64,000 nucleotides of DNA from contig VYZI01000127.1 of the NCBI GenBank assembly GCA_013397695.1, positions 1,099,093 through 1,163,092 on the forward strand. Direction: 5' to 3'. Positions 49,401-62,300 of this stretch are shown piece by piece. The position numbers were made by a program, and so were the translations under genes. Position 1 is the stretch's first letter; each line of letters opens with the position of its first letter. The notes beneath the pieces are model-generated. The model saw nothing but the letters and a program-made list of their open reading frames with translations. It did not search any database and had not been told where the DNA came from. This DNA comes from Centropus unirufus (Eukaryota > Chordata > Aves > Cuculiformes > Centropidae).

Positions 49401-52400
49401 CTGTGATAAAGGAACTGATTCTCAGGTGAGATATATAAGTGAAACCATTAAAAAAACCATAAAATTTATTAGGTTTTTTCTGTTTGTTATCAACCAAAGT
49501 TAAAAAAAATCCAAGCACTTTCTGCATGCTAAATGGTGATTATGTCAACTCCCAGGCATGGTAAGCAGCTTCAGAATTTCTCTAAATTTTTCCTAAGGAA
49601 AAATAATGACACTATCTGACAGTACTTTTAATACCTAACAGTGGCAATGAATATTTTTAATATTTTATTTTACTGAGCATTTGTAAGGAGATAAAAGTCA
49701 GGGAAAGATAAGCTTATCAGGATGAGACTCTTACATTCCACTTGTAAGAGAGCTTATGATTTTCTTTCTCACGCTGGCCTTTGCTTCTCCTTATAGTAAT
49801 GGCCACAAGCCCACTCTTGCTAACAAAAGTAACAAAATCTGGTAATTTGAATAGCCTACTGTCCAGCACATGGGGTTCCTACTATGTATATTATTCAGTC
49901 TGTAGGGACGACTTTTCAAAATAACACATGGAAAGTAAAGAGAAATTTAACCATTGTCCACCCACTAAAATCAGCAGGAGTCAAAGAGCAAATACCTTGG
50001 GCACTGCTTTGAAAACATCAGGGTAAGTATCAATTGATGGGGCAAGTACTGGTATCCAGCAAAAGATAAATATCTGGATTTCAAGGTTATTCTTGCCACA
50101 CTAAATTACAATGGGTAAAATCAGAGATCATCCAGCACAATAGCTGCCTGCAAAATTAGCTTTTAGGATGATCCCCAGTAAATGAACTTTTTCCTCTGTG
50201 AACTGTCCTTGCCACTCAGCAATCAAATGACTGAAACATGTAGCCCTATTGTGGTGTCTGCAGTGGTATTTGTGAGCCAGAATCAATTTATCAAATGGCA
50301 TAAATGTGCAGAATTCTCTAGCTGATTAAAATGATTTCTGGATAATAATAATACAGAGAGAGATTTATTGCTTGCTATTCCTTTCTTTATCTGGGGAAAT
50401 AATAAATTGAAATCCCAGGAACCACTACAGAGTGATTTCCAAGGAGGACTTACCTTTGCAAACTTTTGTTACATGCAAAAATAGAAATTACCTTTTGTGC
50501 AGGGGAGAAGTCTGCAATATCTTCTTCTAGTTGAATTTGGACATGTGGAAAACTGAGGTGATCCTACAGTTGTATGGAGATTGTTTCACCCTTGGAATAC
50601 TCTCATTTTGCATGCTGGCAAACACAATAATGTATGAAGAATATAAAATAGTGAGCAATAATGAAGATCTAGAGCACCTACAAAATGCATCTTGCTCAAG
50701 GTTTGAAAGTGCTATATAGAAAAAAATAAATAATGCATTTGGGAGAAGCTCTGCAATGTAAAGACAATAATTATTCCAGTCTGTCTTCCCCACAAAGAGC
50801 TAAGACTTTCTGGTAACTGTTTTAACATATTAGTCATCGAAATGCTGGAATCTATGAAATACGTGGCCTAAAAAGCCAGTGTCTTGGATGGATGTTCTCC
50901 CATAATTTATGAAAATCATTAATTTTTAAAATTGCCTAGCAGCAACCCATATTTGAGAAAATTTCAGCGGAACAGTAACATCTAATCAGGAACAGATGCT
51001 AAGGAATATGAAGATATAGGACTCAATTTAGAGTCCATGTGATTTTTCCATTGATTTTAGAGATCTGGATCAACCTGAGAAACCAGAAGCAACCTAGGTC
51101 TATTGAATAGAAAGTGACATTCTCCTTACAGAGCTGCTGGTAAAATACACGGAATGAAGCAAAAGAAATCCACACCAAGAAAAGTCAGAAAGGAAGATAA
51201 AAAATCATACCAATACAATGGTTTAAAAAGTAGATGTATTGATATCACATATTCCCTCTTTTAACAAATGTTGAATGCAAGAATAAAAGCTGAATACTAA
51301 AGTAAAAAGAGACCTCTGCTGAATCATGGTATGCCACAGCTGCAACTGATACCCTACCCTGCAGCAATGAATTTAAGAGTTGGAAAACATTAGCATATGT
51401 GTATTTTTTAAGGGATTCTGTTGCACAATTTGCTCCAAGTATAGTTGTTTATTATTACAGGAAATTTTGAATAAATTTCTGACTATGAACATTAAGGCAT
51501 CTTTGCATTTAATTGCGGAGTTTTGAAGACGAATACTTGTTACTTCTGATGTCAGTCGGTCCACATTGACGGACCTTTATGGCCCTGCAGATTTGCTGAT
51601 TTCAGTGGTTTCTCTGCAGACCTATTCAATAGATCACTATTACATTACAAGTTCAGATCTGTGCTCAGCAGAATATCTAATAGCACACTTAAATCCATAT
51701 TTACTCATCAGAGCACTCAACTTTAGGCATGTACTCAAGCCCCTCCAGAATCAATAGGACTTGAATGCTTTACTGACTATGGGTAGATATTTCCGCTGGG
51801 ACATTGGTTGTACATGCCAGCTAATCTCATTTCTCTTCTGTAGCTAGGAACATGGGAATATTTATTGTGACTTATAAATACTATTTACTACTATGAAATT
51901 GCTGGATGCGCTTTAAAATGTGTCATATTTTATTTTACATAATTTGTATTTTTACTTTCCAAAAAGTTAGTTGGAAACATAAGTTCAATACAACATTTCT
52001 GTGACATTTTTCGCAGGACTTTGGTATGACAAAGCTTGCTGTCACATTGCTATGTAGGACAAATTTGCTAGAAATAAGTGAAATTATGACCCATTTGTTT
52101 TCACTACCCAGATTTTGAGAAACATTAGCTCACAAAAATCATTCAGACAAATGTGCATGGAAATGATTAAAAAACTGAATATCTCTATAACAGGATTTTT
52201 CAAAACTGATTCACTAAGGACTTACTTTGTTTTAAACCAAAGTAACTGTTCTGAGGACAATAGAATACCTGGGGCTGAAAATGGAGTACAATTAGGACTG
52301 TTAATTTGAAAGCACATCCTATGACCAGCTAAATACTGAATTTAAAAAAGGTGAAATCTCTCATTAATTTCTCATATGAGCACTTTGAAAAGGTTGCAAG

Positions 52401-54214
52401 AAAAAAATTATCCACAAAATGTCTTTAAAATAACATACATGCTTCCAAATCTAGAGGTTGAAATGTGAAATCATTACTTCTGTAGGTAAGGGAAGCGGCA
52501 GACACACAAAATTGCACAAAATTTATTTTATGGTTTCTATATTTTAAATGCAATTGGTTTACAGCCAGAGGACAAGGATACTGCATCAGTTCATGAAACA
52601 GAAAGACCTTTGGAAAGGTAGATCAAAAAATACAGGAACTTTTCAAAACAATCCACAAATCACTAAAAATGAAGGAATCTTTGAATTTATTATTATTCTC
52701 TTAGGAGTTGAATAAAACTGCAGTGCAAAGTAAAACAGCTGTCCTTTGTTCAGAATAAATGTCAAAATCATTTATACTCCTTTATGTAATCAGACAGCTG
52801 AAGTCTCCACAAGAATCAGTTGCATCAGTCACAGCAAAAACCAAAGGCCAGTTTCAACTCATTTCATGCTAAACATTCCAGTGAAACAGTTCCCAGTCCT
52901 AAAATCTGTCTCAGCATTTCAATGTCTCTTTTTAGTTCCCTAACACTTCATTTAGAATTGTTAGCATTTTGACTGTGTTTTGATGTTATGTCAGTTGTAG
53001 TAGTAAATAATACACAGGAGTTCCAGTTGTAAGTAATACATAGAACTACGAGTTGCCTAATACTGCTACAACACCCTAATGCAGTATTTGGAACATTTGA
53101 AATGGATGGAAAAAAATATTTTTTACAAAGCTGGAGCCCATAACTAGCTAAAGCAGACTGAATTTTCTTATCTTCCCATGTCTCCTGCTTGTGTTGTGAC
53201 AAACTGGTCTTATAGTCACATCTGAGGGTCTGTACAACCAGCACTTACCAGCAGCCAGAATGAAACCTCATCCACATCTCATCGTGTGCTGCTACGTAGG
53301 TATCTGCAATTGCTGTTTCCCCATCCACAGAACAGTTAACTTTGTGTGAAATACAAAGGTTATCTACAAAATATTTTCCGGATGTTGACAAAGCTATTTT
53401 TTAGGGTAGTAGATCACATTTATTCATTAAGACATCATCAATGTTGGCAAAACAAGGAACAGTACGCAGACTGCAAAGGACACAATCCCTGTGATTAACC
53501 TCTTACCCCTGCAAGCTTGAACAGAGTTAATTATCAGCTTTGCGGTCTGCAGGTACAGCTGAAAAGTCATTAAGAGACCAGATTTTCTAGCAATATTATA
53601 CTCACAGCAGAGGGGAAAACCTTAGTTTACCTTAACTAACTATAATAGCAAAAGTGAAGCAGTTCACATCTCAGACTCTGCTCCCTAGAGCAGTATCCAG
53701 GTGTTTACAAGCACCACTGAGGGCAACAGAAATATTCCAGTGCATACAGCAGCCTTACCAGAATTATAGAAAACCTACGCAGGAAAAAATCAGTCTCAGT
53801 GGCTGAAAAAATAGCTAATAACATTTGATTTAACCTTCAGAAAGATGGAAAAAACTCCATATCCACTGATTACTTTTAACATAGTAATGGCAATTCTAAA
53901 AGTCTTTTAAAGAACACCTGAAACGCTACTTAATTTGTTTTGAGCTTTCTGTGAAAGTATCATTATATCATACTGCTACAGACACAGAAGAAATATGTTT
54001 TTTTAAAAACTAATTTAGTTGTCTTAAATGTGTGACTTAACGTCTCAAAAGACTTTTTTTTTAAGTATTGATGTCACACACGGGAAGAAGCTAAACAATT
54101 GATATAAGAAATTCTGAGAGGCTTCCAAACCCTTGCATTTTTAAGACTGTCTTGTTAAAAGTGCCATTCGATGTTTTTTAACAAGCTAATAGCCGAATTT
54201 TCCTCTTGACCACT

Positions 54215-54410
54215 GAGTTGTACAAAGTTTGACCAAGCACTGGCACAGGCTGCCCACTTAGGTTATGGAATCTCCATCCTTGGAGATATTCAAAAGCTGC
54301 CTGAATATGGTCTTGGGCAGCCTTTTCTAGATGTGTTTGCTTGAGCAGAGAGCTTGGACCAGATGATCTGCAGAGGTAGATTGTAACCTTATCTATCCTG
54401 TCATTTTATG
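54215..54410 (+). mobile_element. CR1 LINE 3' end fragment
   Basis: CR1 3' sequence in the plus direction: AGCACTGGCACAGGCTGCCC, then ATGGAATCTCCATCCTTGGA followed by GATATTCAAAAGC, GGTCTTGGGCAGCC, and the end block GCTTGGACCAGATGATCTGC. It is 5' truncated. Its 3' end faces the next CR1. Confidence 0.87.
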
Positions 54411-54487
54411 CTAACTCTGAATTGATTGTTTTTCCTAGTCCCCTAATTCCACTAAACGTTTCTGAAAAGTTCTCGAACAAAAACCTA

Positions 54488-56033
54488 GTCACAGAACTGT
54501 AGAATAGTTTAAGTTGGAAATGGCCTCTAAAATCATCAAGTCCAATTTTAAATCTGACACTGTCAAGTTCACCACTAAACCACATCCTTAACTGCCTTGT
54601 CTACACATCTTTTAAATACCTCTATAGATGGTGATACACTACTTCCCCAGGCAGCCTGTTCCAGTGTTTGACAACCCTTTTAGTGAAGTAATATTTCCTA
54701 AGACCCAGGTTAAACTTCCCCTGGCACAGCTTGAGACCATTTTCTCTCATCCTATCACTTGTTACTTGGGAGTAGAGACCAAGACCCACCTTGCTTCAAC
54801 CACCTTTCAGCAAGTTTTAGAAAACAATAAGGTCTCCCCTCAGCATCCTATTCTTTAGATTGAAGAATCCCTGTTCCTTCAGCCACTCCTTATAAAACAT
54901 GATTTCCATTTCCTTCACCAGCCTCACTACTCTTCTCTGGACACACAACAGCGCCTCAATGTCTTTCCTGTAGTTAGGGGCCCAAAACTGCACACAGCAT
55001 TCAAGGTGTGGCCTAACCACTGCTGAGTACAGGGGGATGATCACTTCCCTGGTCATGCTAGCCACACCATTTCTGACACATGCCAAAATGCTATTGGTCT
55101 TCTTGCCCACTTGGGCACAATGCTGGTTCATATTCAGCCAGCTGTCAAAAACACCCCTAGGCCTTTTTCTACTCATCAGATTTCCAGCTGAGCCTGTAGC
55201 GTTGCACAGGGTTGCTGTGACCCAAGTGCAGGACCCTACACTTAGCCTTCTTGAACGCTATAGAGATGGCCTCAGCCCATCAATACCAGTCTGTCCAGAT
55301 CCCTCTGTGAAGCTTTCCTTCCCACAAGCATATCAAGATTCCCAGCATACTTGGTGTCACCAGCAAATTTCCCGAGAGTGCACCTGATCTCCTCATCCAG
55401 ATCATTGATAAAGATACTAAACAGAATCATCTTCAAGACTGAGCCCTGAAGAACCTGCTTTGTGACATGCTGCCAACTGGATTTAACTCCATTCACAACT
55501 ATTTGGGCCTGGCCATCCAATCAGATTTTTACCCAGTGAAGAATATGCCTGCATAAGCCATAAGCACAGTTTCTCCAGGAAAAATGCTGTGGGAAAATGG
55601 TATCAAATGCTTGATAAATCAAGTGTAGGTAGACAACATCAGCAGGCTTTACCTTATATAGTAAGGTCATCAAATGGTAATAAAAGGGTATCAAGCTAGT
55701 CACACAGGACCTGCCTTTCATAAACCCATGATCACTGGGCCTGATCCTCCAGTTATCCTGCACGTGTTGTGTGATGGCACTTGACATAATCTGCTCCATT
55801 ACCTTTCCTACAACTGAGGTCGGACTGACAAAGCCATAGTTCCCAAGATCCTCCTTCCAGCCCTTCTTGAAGATGGGCATCGCATTGGGTGAACCTTCAG
55901 TCAACTGGAACCTCTCCAGTTAGCCAGGACTTCTGATAAATGATGAAGAGTGGCTTGGTGAGTACTTCCACCCATTCCTTCAGTACTCTTGATTAAATCT
56001 CATCTGGCCCTATAAACTTGTGTGTGTCTAGGT
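54488..56033 (-). mobile_element. CR1 LINE with 3' end and most of the reverse transcriptase, inactive
   Basis: On the minus strand the element runs from about 56033 (5' truncated) to 54488 (3' tail, read in plus as CACAGAACTGTAGAATAGTT then TAAGTTGGAAATGG). Minus-strand frames at 55904-55521, 55520-55272 and 55176-54817 together cover the reverse-transcriptase domain in order: palm blocks PIFKKG, HVQDNWRIRPSDHGFMKGRS and VYLHLIYQAFDT, then VVNGVKSSW, NIFINDLDE-type sequence, and the C-terminal SAVVRPHLECCVQFWAP. The catalytic FADD motif reads FAGD, so an active-site aspartate is lost, and stops break the frame. It is sense relative to GRM1. Confidence 0.93.
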
Positions 56034-56035
56034 GA

Positions 56036-56352
56036 TCACAGAATCACAGAATTACCAGGTTGGGAAAGACCTCTGAGATCATCGAGTCCAAGTGTACCTG
56101 CCTACCACTAAGTCATACCCCTAAGCACCTCATCTACCTGTCTTTTAAATACATCCAGGGATTGTGATTCCACCACCTCCCTGGGGCACTTGTTCCAGCA
56201 ACTGATGACCCTTTCAGTTAAAAACTTTCTAATCTCCAAACTGAACCTCTCCAGGCACAGCCTGAGGCCATTTCCCCTTGTCCTATCACCTGCCACTTGG
56301 GAGAAGAGACCAGCACCACTCACCTCTCTACAACCTCCTTTCAGGTAGTTTT
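56036..56352 (-). mobile_element. CR1 LINE 3' end fragment, minus strand
   Basis: Starting a few bases after the previous element is a second CR1 3' tail in the same orientation (plus-strand reading CACAGAATCACAGAATTACC, then GAGATCATCGAGTCC, CACCTCATCTACCTGTCTTT and the CCCTGGGGCACTTGTTCCAG-type block). It is 5' truncated near 56352. By its blocks it matches the same subfamily as the copies at about 10.3 and 22.0 kb. Confidence 0.9.
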
Positions 56353-56359
56353 ACACAGG

Positions 56360-59300
56360 TCGCTAATCATGCAACGCAAGTTCAGTCTTTGGTTACTATT
56401 TTATGTCCTCCTTTTTCAAATGAGCAAAATTCAGTCTAAGTCTATGAAGACACTATGAAGAATGTTGGACTCTGTCTCTTATATTGCTTTTGCACTGCTG
56501 ACACCAGAAGGCATGCTAGCACAGTGCTTTCTTGCAGACAGGTTGCCATGTGAGCTCAAATATTTTATCAGGCTCATATCTGGATCCATTCCTATAGTTA
56601 ACTGTCGGGTGTAGAAAAAGTCATTTGGAGAGGATATTGGTGTCCGGTTTGAGGGCTTTGTGTGAAATGCAGTTCACCTTGAAGTGGCTGTAAATCAACA
56701 ATCTTCAGGCCCCTTGGGAGAAACACAAGGCGGCACCAAGACAGCAATGCACTTTTGCTTCTTGTATCCTACAGCCAAAATCCTGTCTCTAAAGGGCAAT
56801 GAGCTATATCCATCTGGTCCCTCTGGCCTAAGGTATTGTTAGTCTTAAAACATGCCAAATTGAGGCAGCAAGCCCCTCAGCATCGAAGGATGGGCCTTAA
56901 CAGCTATCTTTAGTCCTTAGTTCTTCTACTTTGCCCTTCACAAAAGTAAAACCACACATACTAACGTTTGTTGCTCGTATTCTGATGTTTTTATGATGCA
57001 CGGAGTTGAATCACCACAATTACAAGACCAGATAGAGCAATTTTGTATGTTCACAGACATCTACCTTGACAATTTCTGTGCTGGAGCACACAAGTTCATC
57101 AGCAATGCCATAGTTGGACACTTCTTTCATATTACTCACATCTTGTCTATTCATATTTCCATCTAGAACTCCATGAAAAATATTCACATGTCAAAGGCCA
57201 TGTGAAACAGTAAGAGAAACAATTCTGAACCATAGGTTGCTCCCAGCGAGCTCCCTCCTAATGCATTAGTGTGTGCAAGGTGTTTGAACTGGCTGTTGGG
57301 AAAAAATGTGTGACCCAGAGATACAAGCTCAAACACTGAGAGCTGTTCGGCATCTACAAGCACTTACATGTCCCAGGAGGAGTCATGATTCACAGCATTT
57401 CTTGGGGATTGGTATGCGATTTTTGTATTCTTCATGTTTGACTGGAAAAATATCAACAGTTTTGCTGCTCCTACTCTCAAACTTCTGGTGAACCAGCGAA
57501 TTTAGGAAGCAGCCTAAAGCAGCCTTTTAAGCCTCCTTCAATGACCTGAATGAGTTTTTCCACATTTACAGGTTGTTCCACATTATCAGTTTGAGAAAGG
57601 CACACTGTGGTACCAAAAATGTGTTCAGCACTACAATGGCTGGTCTTCTACATGTCTGTTATTTCAACTTTATTTTATTTTGGGGGCTGAAAGGGAAGGG
57701 TTCATTGCTGTTCAGCACAGTGCAAACGCAGCAGCCCACCAAAATTGTAAACGTAGGTTGCTTGGCAACTGCTTTTAAAGAGTGTTATTTGCTTTCAAAG
57801 AGACAAGCTGTTATTTCTTGCCATTTAAAACAAAAATATAAAAGAAAAAGTGGGACTAAGGAAAAAGGCAATTACTTCACTAGCTAATAGTGTAAATGGT
57901 TCCATTATACAGACTCAGTGGTGATACGCAAGGTCTTCCTTGCTACCACCGTATGATTTCCAACAGAGAACCTGCAGCAAAGAACTTGTTTTCTACAAGA
58001 AGTGCATTCAAGTGGAAGTGACATCTCATACATTTCAGAAAAATAAATTACATGCAAGATGATGTATCTCACAGGAAAATAAAAGACCTGTTGGAGACCA
58101 AGGTCAAACCAGTCCAAAATTTTATTTTCTTAAGTGCTTATCAGCAGCCACTTCAGGAATTGCTGCAGCTCCTCCACCCTGCATACCACAACACAGGTTT
58201 TTAATTTCCACCTTAGAAGAGACTAGGAAGGGGTGATATGTGTGGTGTGCATCGTTGGAACGCCACCCCACAGAGATTACAGTGCAGCTGCAGAGTACAA
58301 TGAGGCCATCCTGATCCCAAGTATTCTCTGGACCTGCCATGTGGCCTATGCAGGCCCATGGCAGGGCTCTCTACAGCAGCATTACAAGAGACAGTATCTT
58401 TGAACTACTTGAAGACACCCCATTTGGAAAGTTTTCACACTTCCTCAAACATCCTTTGTACCCCCTCCTTATTTATATATCTGTTTCTACATGATAAAAA
58501 TAATCAAAGCATAAGAAGAGTACAAAACATTTTTGCTCCTTCCTTCCCCCAGGCATTGCTCTGGAGACGGCCCTAACCCTGCCACATCAGACACAAACAC
58601 TATGCAAGTAATGCATTCAAAGGAGCAGCAGTTAGTAGTTGCACATCAAATCCCAGTATCCACATATGTTGTCTGCCTCAAGCCACTGTCTGATAAAAGC
58701 AGTAGCAGTTCCTGGCTTGATTTAAAGTGCAGTAGATGGAGACTTCTCTTTTCTGACTTCTTTTTAAAATAATCAAGACTGGACACAGGATTTGGCATGT
58801 ATGGTATTCTAGAAATAGAGGAAAGATGCTGAAATGCAAGCATACTTTAAAAAAACTTGTATTAAAATGATCTTTCATCTCCATTCAGTTTTAGTCATCT
58901 TTGGTCTTTTCTATAAATATTAATTCATTGGAGGTCACATAGCTTCTTAGTTTAGCAAGTAATAACTGACAAGGATGTTTCCTAATTGTACTCAACGTAA
59001 AGAAGAAAGACATCAAATAGAAAAAAACTTTTTGGGAATATCATAAAAAGATGATTTTTTGAGTAAAATTTCACTTGCTGCTTGATCTCCTTACTGAAAG
59101 CAAAATGCTGGATGCAGAAGAGAACTTAGGTAACATTACAAAGATGCCTCTCTATGATTAAGACATTTACTTGCCGTAGGAAGACTTACATTTAGAATGT
59201 CATCCCTCCCAACACAGAGCAGGAATTTGAAGTGGTGTTTAGGATGCTGACATGTACAGTGACGCATTTAATTACTTGCCTAGCTGTTTGGTTTTTTTCT

Positions 59301-62300
59301 TTTTTTAAATTTGTACTCTTTATTATGTACAGCTGTTCAATATTAAAAGTAAACGCTCACTAAGTAAGCAAGATTTGTTGTAAACCCTTGTAATCGTGGC
59401 TGGACATCAGGGTTCCTTCTAATTTTATTTTTTTTTCAGATGTTTATACGAAATGAAGCAATCTCAGCATGAGAGGGTGAGAGACTGGGCCATTCTATTG
59501 CCTGTAGGACACAATATCTAGCTTTCTATGCTGTCGAATTTATCCTCAACAGGAACAAAGACACCAGTACAAGAGCAGTGAACTTCAGTGTACATCCTTC
59601 CTCTAGTTCTAACATGTAGAATCAGTCTACTAAACCATAGATGATGATCTGACAGTTGGATTATAAGCAATCTTATCAGTTCATCCTACCTAGATTTCTG
59701 TATGGTTTCCAACTCCCCAAACACTTTGTTCAACTTGAAACTATCAAACAAAGTTAGCTCACCACACTTAAATCAAACCTAAATTAATTTTGTGTTGACT
59801 GAAACTGCTCTTTCCTGTGCGTTATTCACTGCTTATAACATGCTGAACCCTAGAGGAGATGGGTAGCGGTATATTTCTAGCATTTACAGATTACACTAGG
59901 CAGGCTGAACACCATCAATTTTGGGACAGATGAAAAATTAATTGAAAATCACTGGTGTCAGTGTTGTTAGTACTGCTTTTGTAAATACATCTTTTCTACA
60001 GTTTAGTAGGAATCCTACAGGCTGTTTGGTTTCTGGAGACTGACCTTCTTTCTTGGTGGCAAAAAACACTGTGTCACACTACTGGGGTTAAAAAGACCCT
60101 GCTACTGCATCACTCTTTTGTCATTGCTGTGTTGCTGCTGAAGAATTTGTGAGAACTGAATCTTTGTCCTGTCCTTTGGCTCAGATTATGTCCAACACAA
60201 TGTGATCTGAAACCAAGGCCTAGAAAAACAAAATAGCAATGTCTGCTCCAAACAGTGTTGCATGTCCATATTCTCCACCACTTCCATCAGCCTCCCTTTT
60301 ATTCCTTGGCAAGTAAACGACTTCTTAAAATTTCCTTAGCTGAATTCTACGGAGTTTGGTTACTCAATGAGCATTAATAATTGCATCTTAGCAGCACTAA
60401 GCACTAACATAGGGTATTATTCCACTAAGCAAAACGACAGATAGCTTGAAGAAAGCAGGCATGCTGAGGGGACTAAAGAGTGATTCAAATAACATATTTG
60501 AAGATCTGTTTGATACACACAGTTTGGGTTGCAACTTGGCATGACAGAATGTGCTGTTTATAAAACACACACATTTCTCTTAGAGTAAAATCTATGCAGG
60601 GCAAAAGTCTAATTCAGACTGAAGAGGCTCTCATTTCAAAAGAAAGTACTCAAAGTACATGTATGTCCTCAGTTGGCCTTCAGCTCAAGGATATATACAT
60701 ATATATTGTCTTTCTAAGCAAGTAAGAGTCAGCTATCTGAATGTCTGTAGAACAAATGGAAAGGATTAATTTGCATGTTTGAGTAAATACAGCAGAAGGC
60801 TTTAAAATTGCAGACTACAGCTCTTAAATATACTAGCAGCAAAACGGAATATGTAGTCGTTTAATATTCAAATATTGTCAGATGACTAGAGGTTAAAAGT
60901 AATCAGGCTTCTGTCTAGAATACCCTGCAGATGGTGAAAGTTCCCAAGTCAAAATACAACTAACTCAACTAGTTAGATCAAGTCACTTGAAACAACTTTA
61001 TGACTAAAGGTATGTGTACAGTGAATTTTAACAAGTGTTACCTAACAAAAAAAAACGTAATAATGGAGACATGGGTATAAGTCAAAACAGATGCCACCAC
61101 TTCTCATTTAGGCCTGAGTACTTTCCATCATCAAGTATGCCAGCTGTGTAGCATCAGAGAAAATCTGTATTCAAGTGATGAACCTATATCTCTTCCAAAT
61201 CCAAAGTTGAGACACTGCAACACAGGTCATTTTGACTGCATGTGGATTTCTTTATTTTATTTTTCTATGTAAGAATGCAGTTCTAACTATAATGTCTTCA
61301 ATATTTGCATTTTGTTTGATGATTACCAAATCAGAGTGTGCTTCCAATATATAGCATTCTCAAACCATATTTTGAAATGACATTTTATGATAAAATTTGC
61401 TTCTGCAGGGGGAAAGTAAGATGTAATCACCTCAGAAAATGGATTATGTGAAATGTGTTTCCTGATCTGGTTCCAGCACCAAAAGAGGAAACGTTTTCTG
61501 CTACACACTAAAAAGAGTTCTTAAATGAATTGCCCTAGAGATCTGTCTTCACATCTTGCATAAAAAATATGAAGAATGTCCAACAGCACTACCAAAGAGA
61601 AAATAACATAAAACTTGTAATTTTATTCCGGAAGGGAGGGATTGTGATGGAGGGAGAGGGTGTAACAGGCGGATTGGCTTGTAACTCAGAAATTATTGCA
61701 TATAACTCTTTCTACAAAAAATGTTTCATAAGACTGAAGAGATAACTGGAAAAACAGGTGCATGGAGTTATATAGCTGTGATTTTACACAACTTTGTCAT
61801 TGCCCTGTAAGTAAAAGCCAGCAGTATTATAAGTAGAAAAGACTTTTATAGCCACAGTTAGTACCACAGAATCGGAGCCAACTTTTAATTTGTTGGGGTG
61901 TTTTGTAAGAACTTAATGATTGTACCAGACATTAGGAAAAAGCAGTGTCATATATGCATCAGATTGGCAACTAGGCAGCTGGCCAGCTGCCAGGCCTTTA
62001 AACACAGCAGTGGTAAAGTTGCAAGGACATCTCAATTCGATTCTGTCTTAATCTAAACCAATGTGCAAGGAAGGGGCACAAGGGACTGTGGTAAGAATAA
62101 TGAACTACTTTTCCTCCTGTGCAAGTCATAACTGACTTCAATAAAGCCACCAATGTTTCGTCAGTGTGGCCCCAGTGTCAGTCAGTCAGGTACCAGGCAC
62201 CTTCATCTCAAGACAAGTTTTTCCCCATAGAACTGTTGATAACATTAGAAGTGTAATATGTGCAGTGGTTACTTTTTCAGAAAGCAATTTCTATTTCAGA

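Larger units (their letters stand above)
40060..54210. other. unique-looking AT-rich intron sequence with small local repeats
   Basis: About 14 kb with no recognised gene and no clear interspersed repeat. A GC-richer island lies at about 40620-40720. Tandem-type duplications at 40838-40957 and 46407-46448 are listed separately. A short TG run is at 47403-47414, and an AT-rich TATAAATA run is near 42107-42140. Confidence 0.5.

Noticed and set aside
53241..53345. Possible small minus-strand exon with an acceptor-like CAG and a CTGGTAAGT donor
   Set aside because: The short peptide between the sites does not match GRM1 or anything I recognise; isolated splice-like words are common.
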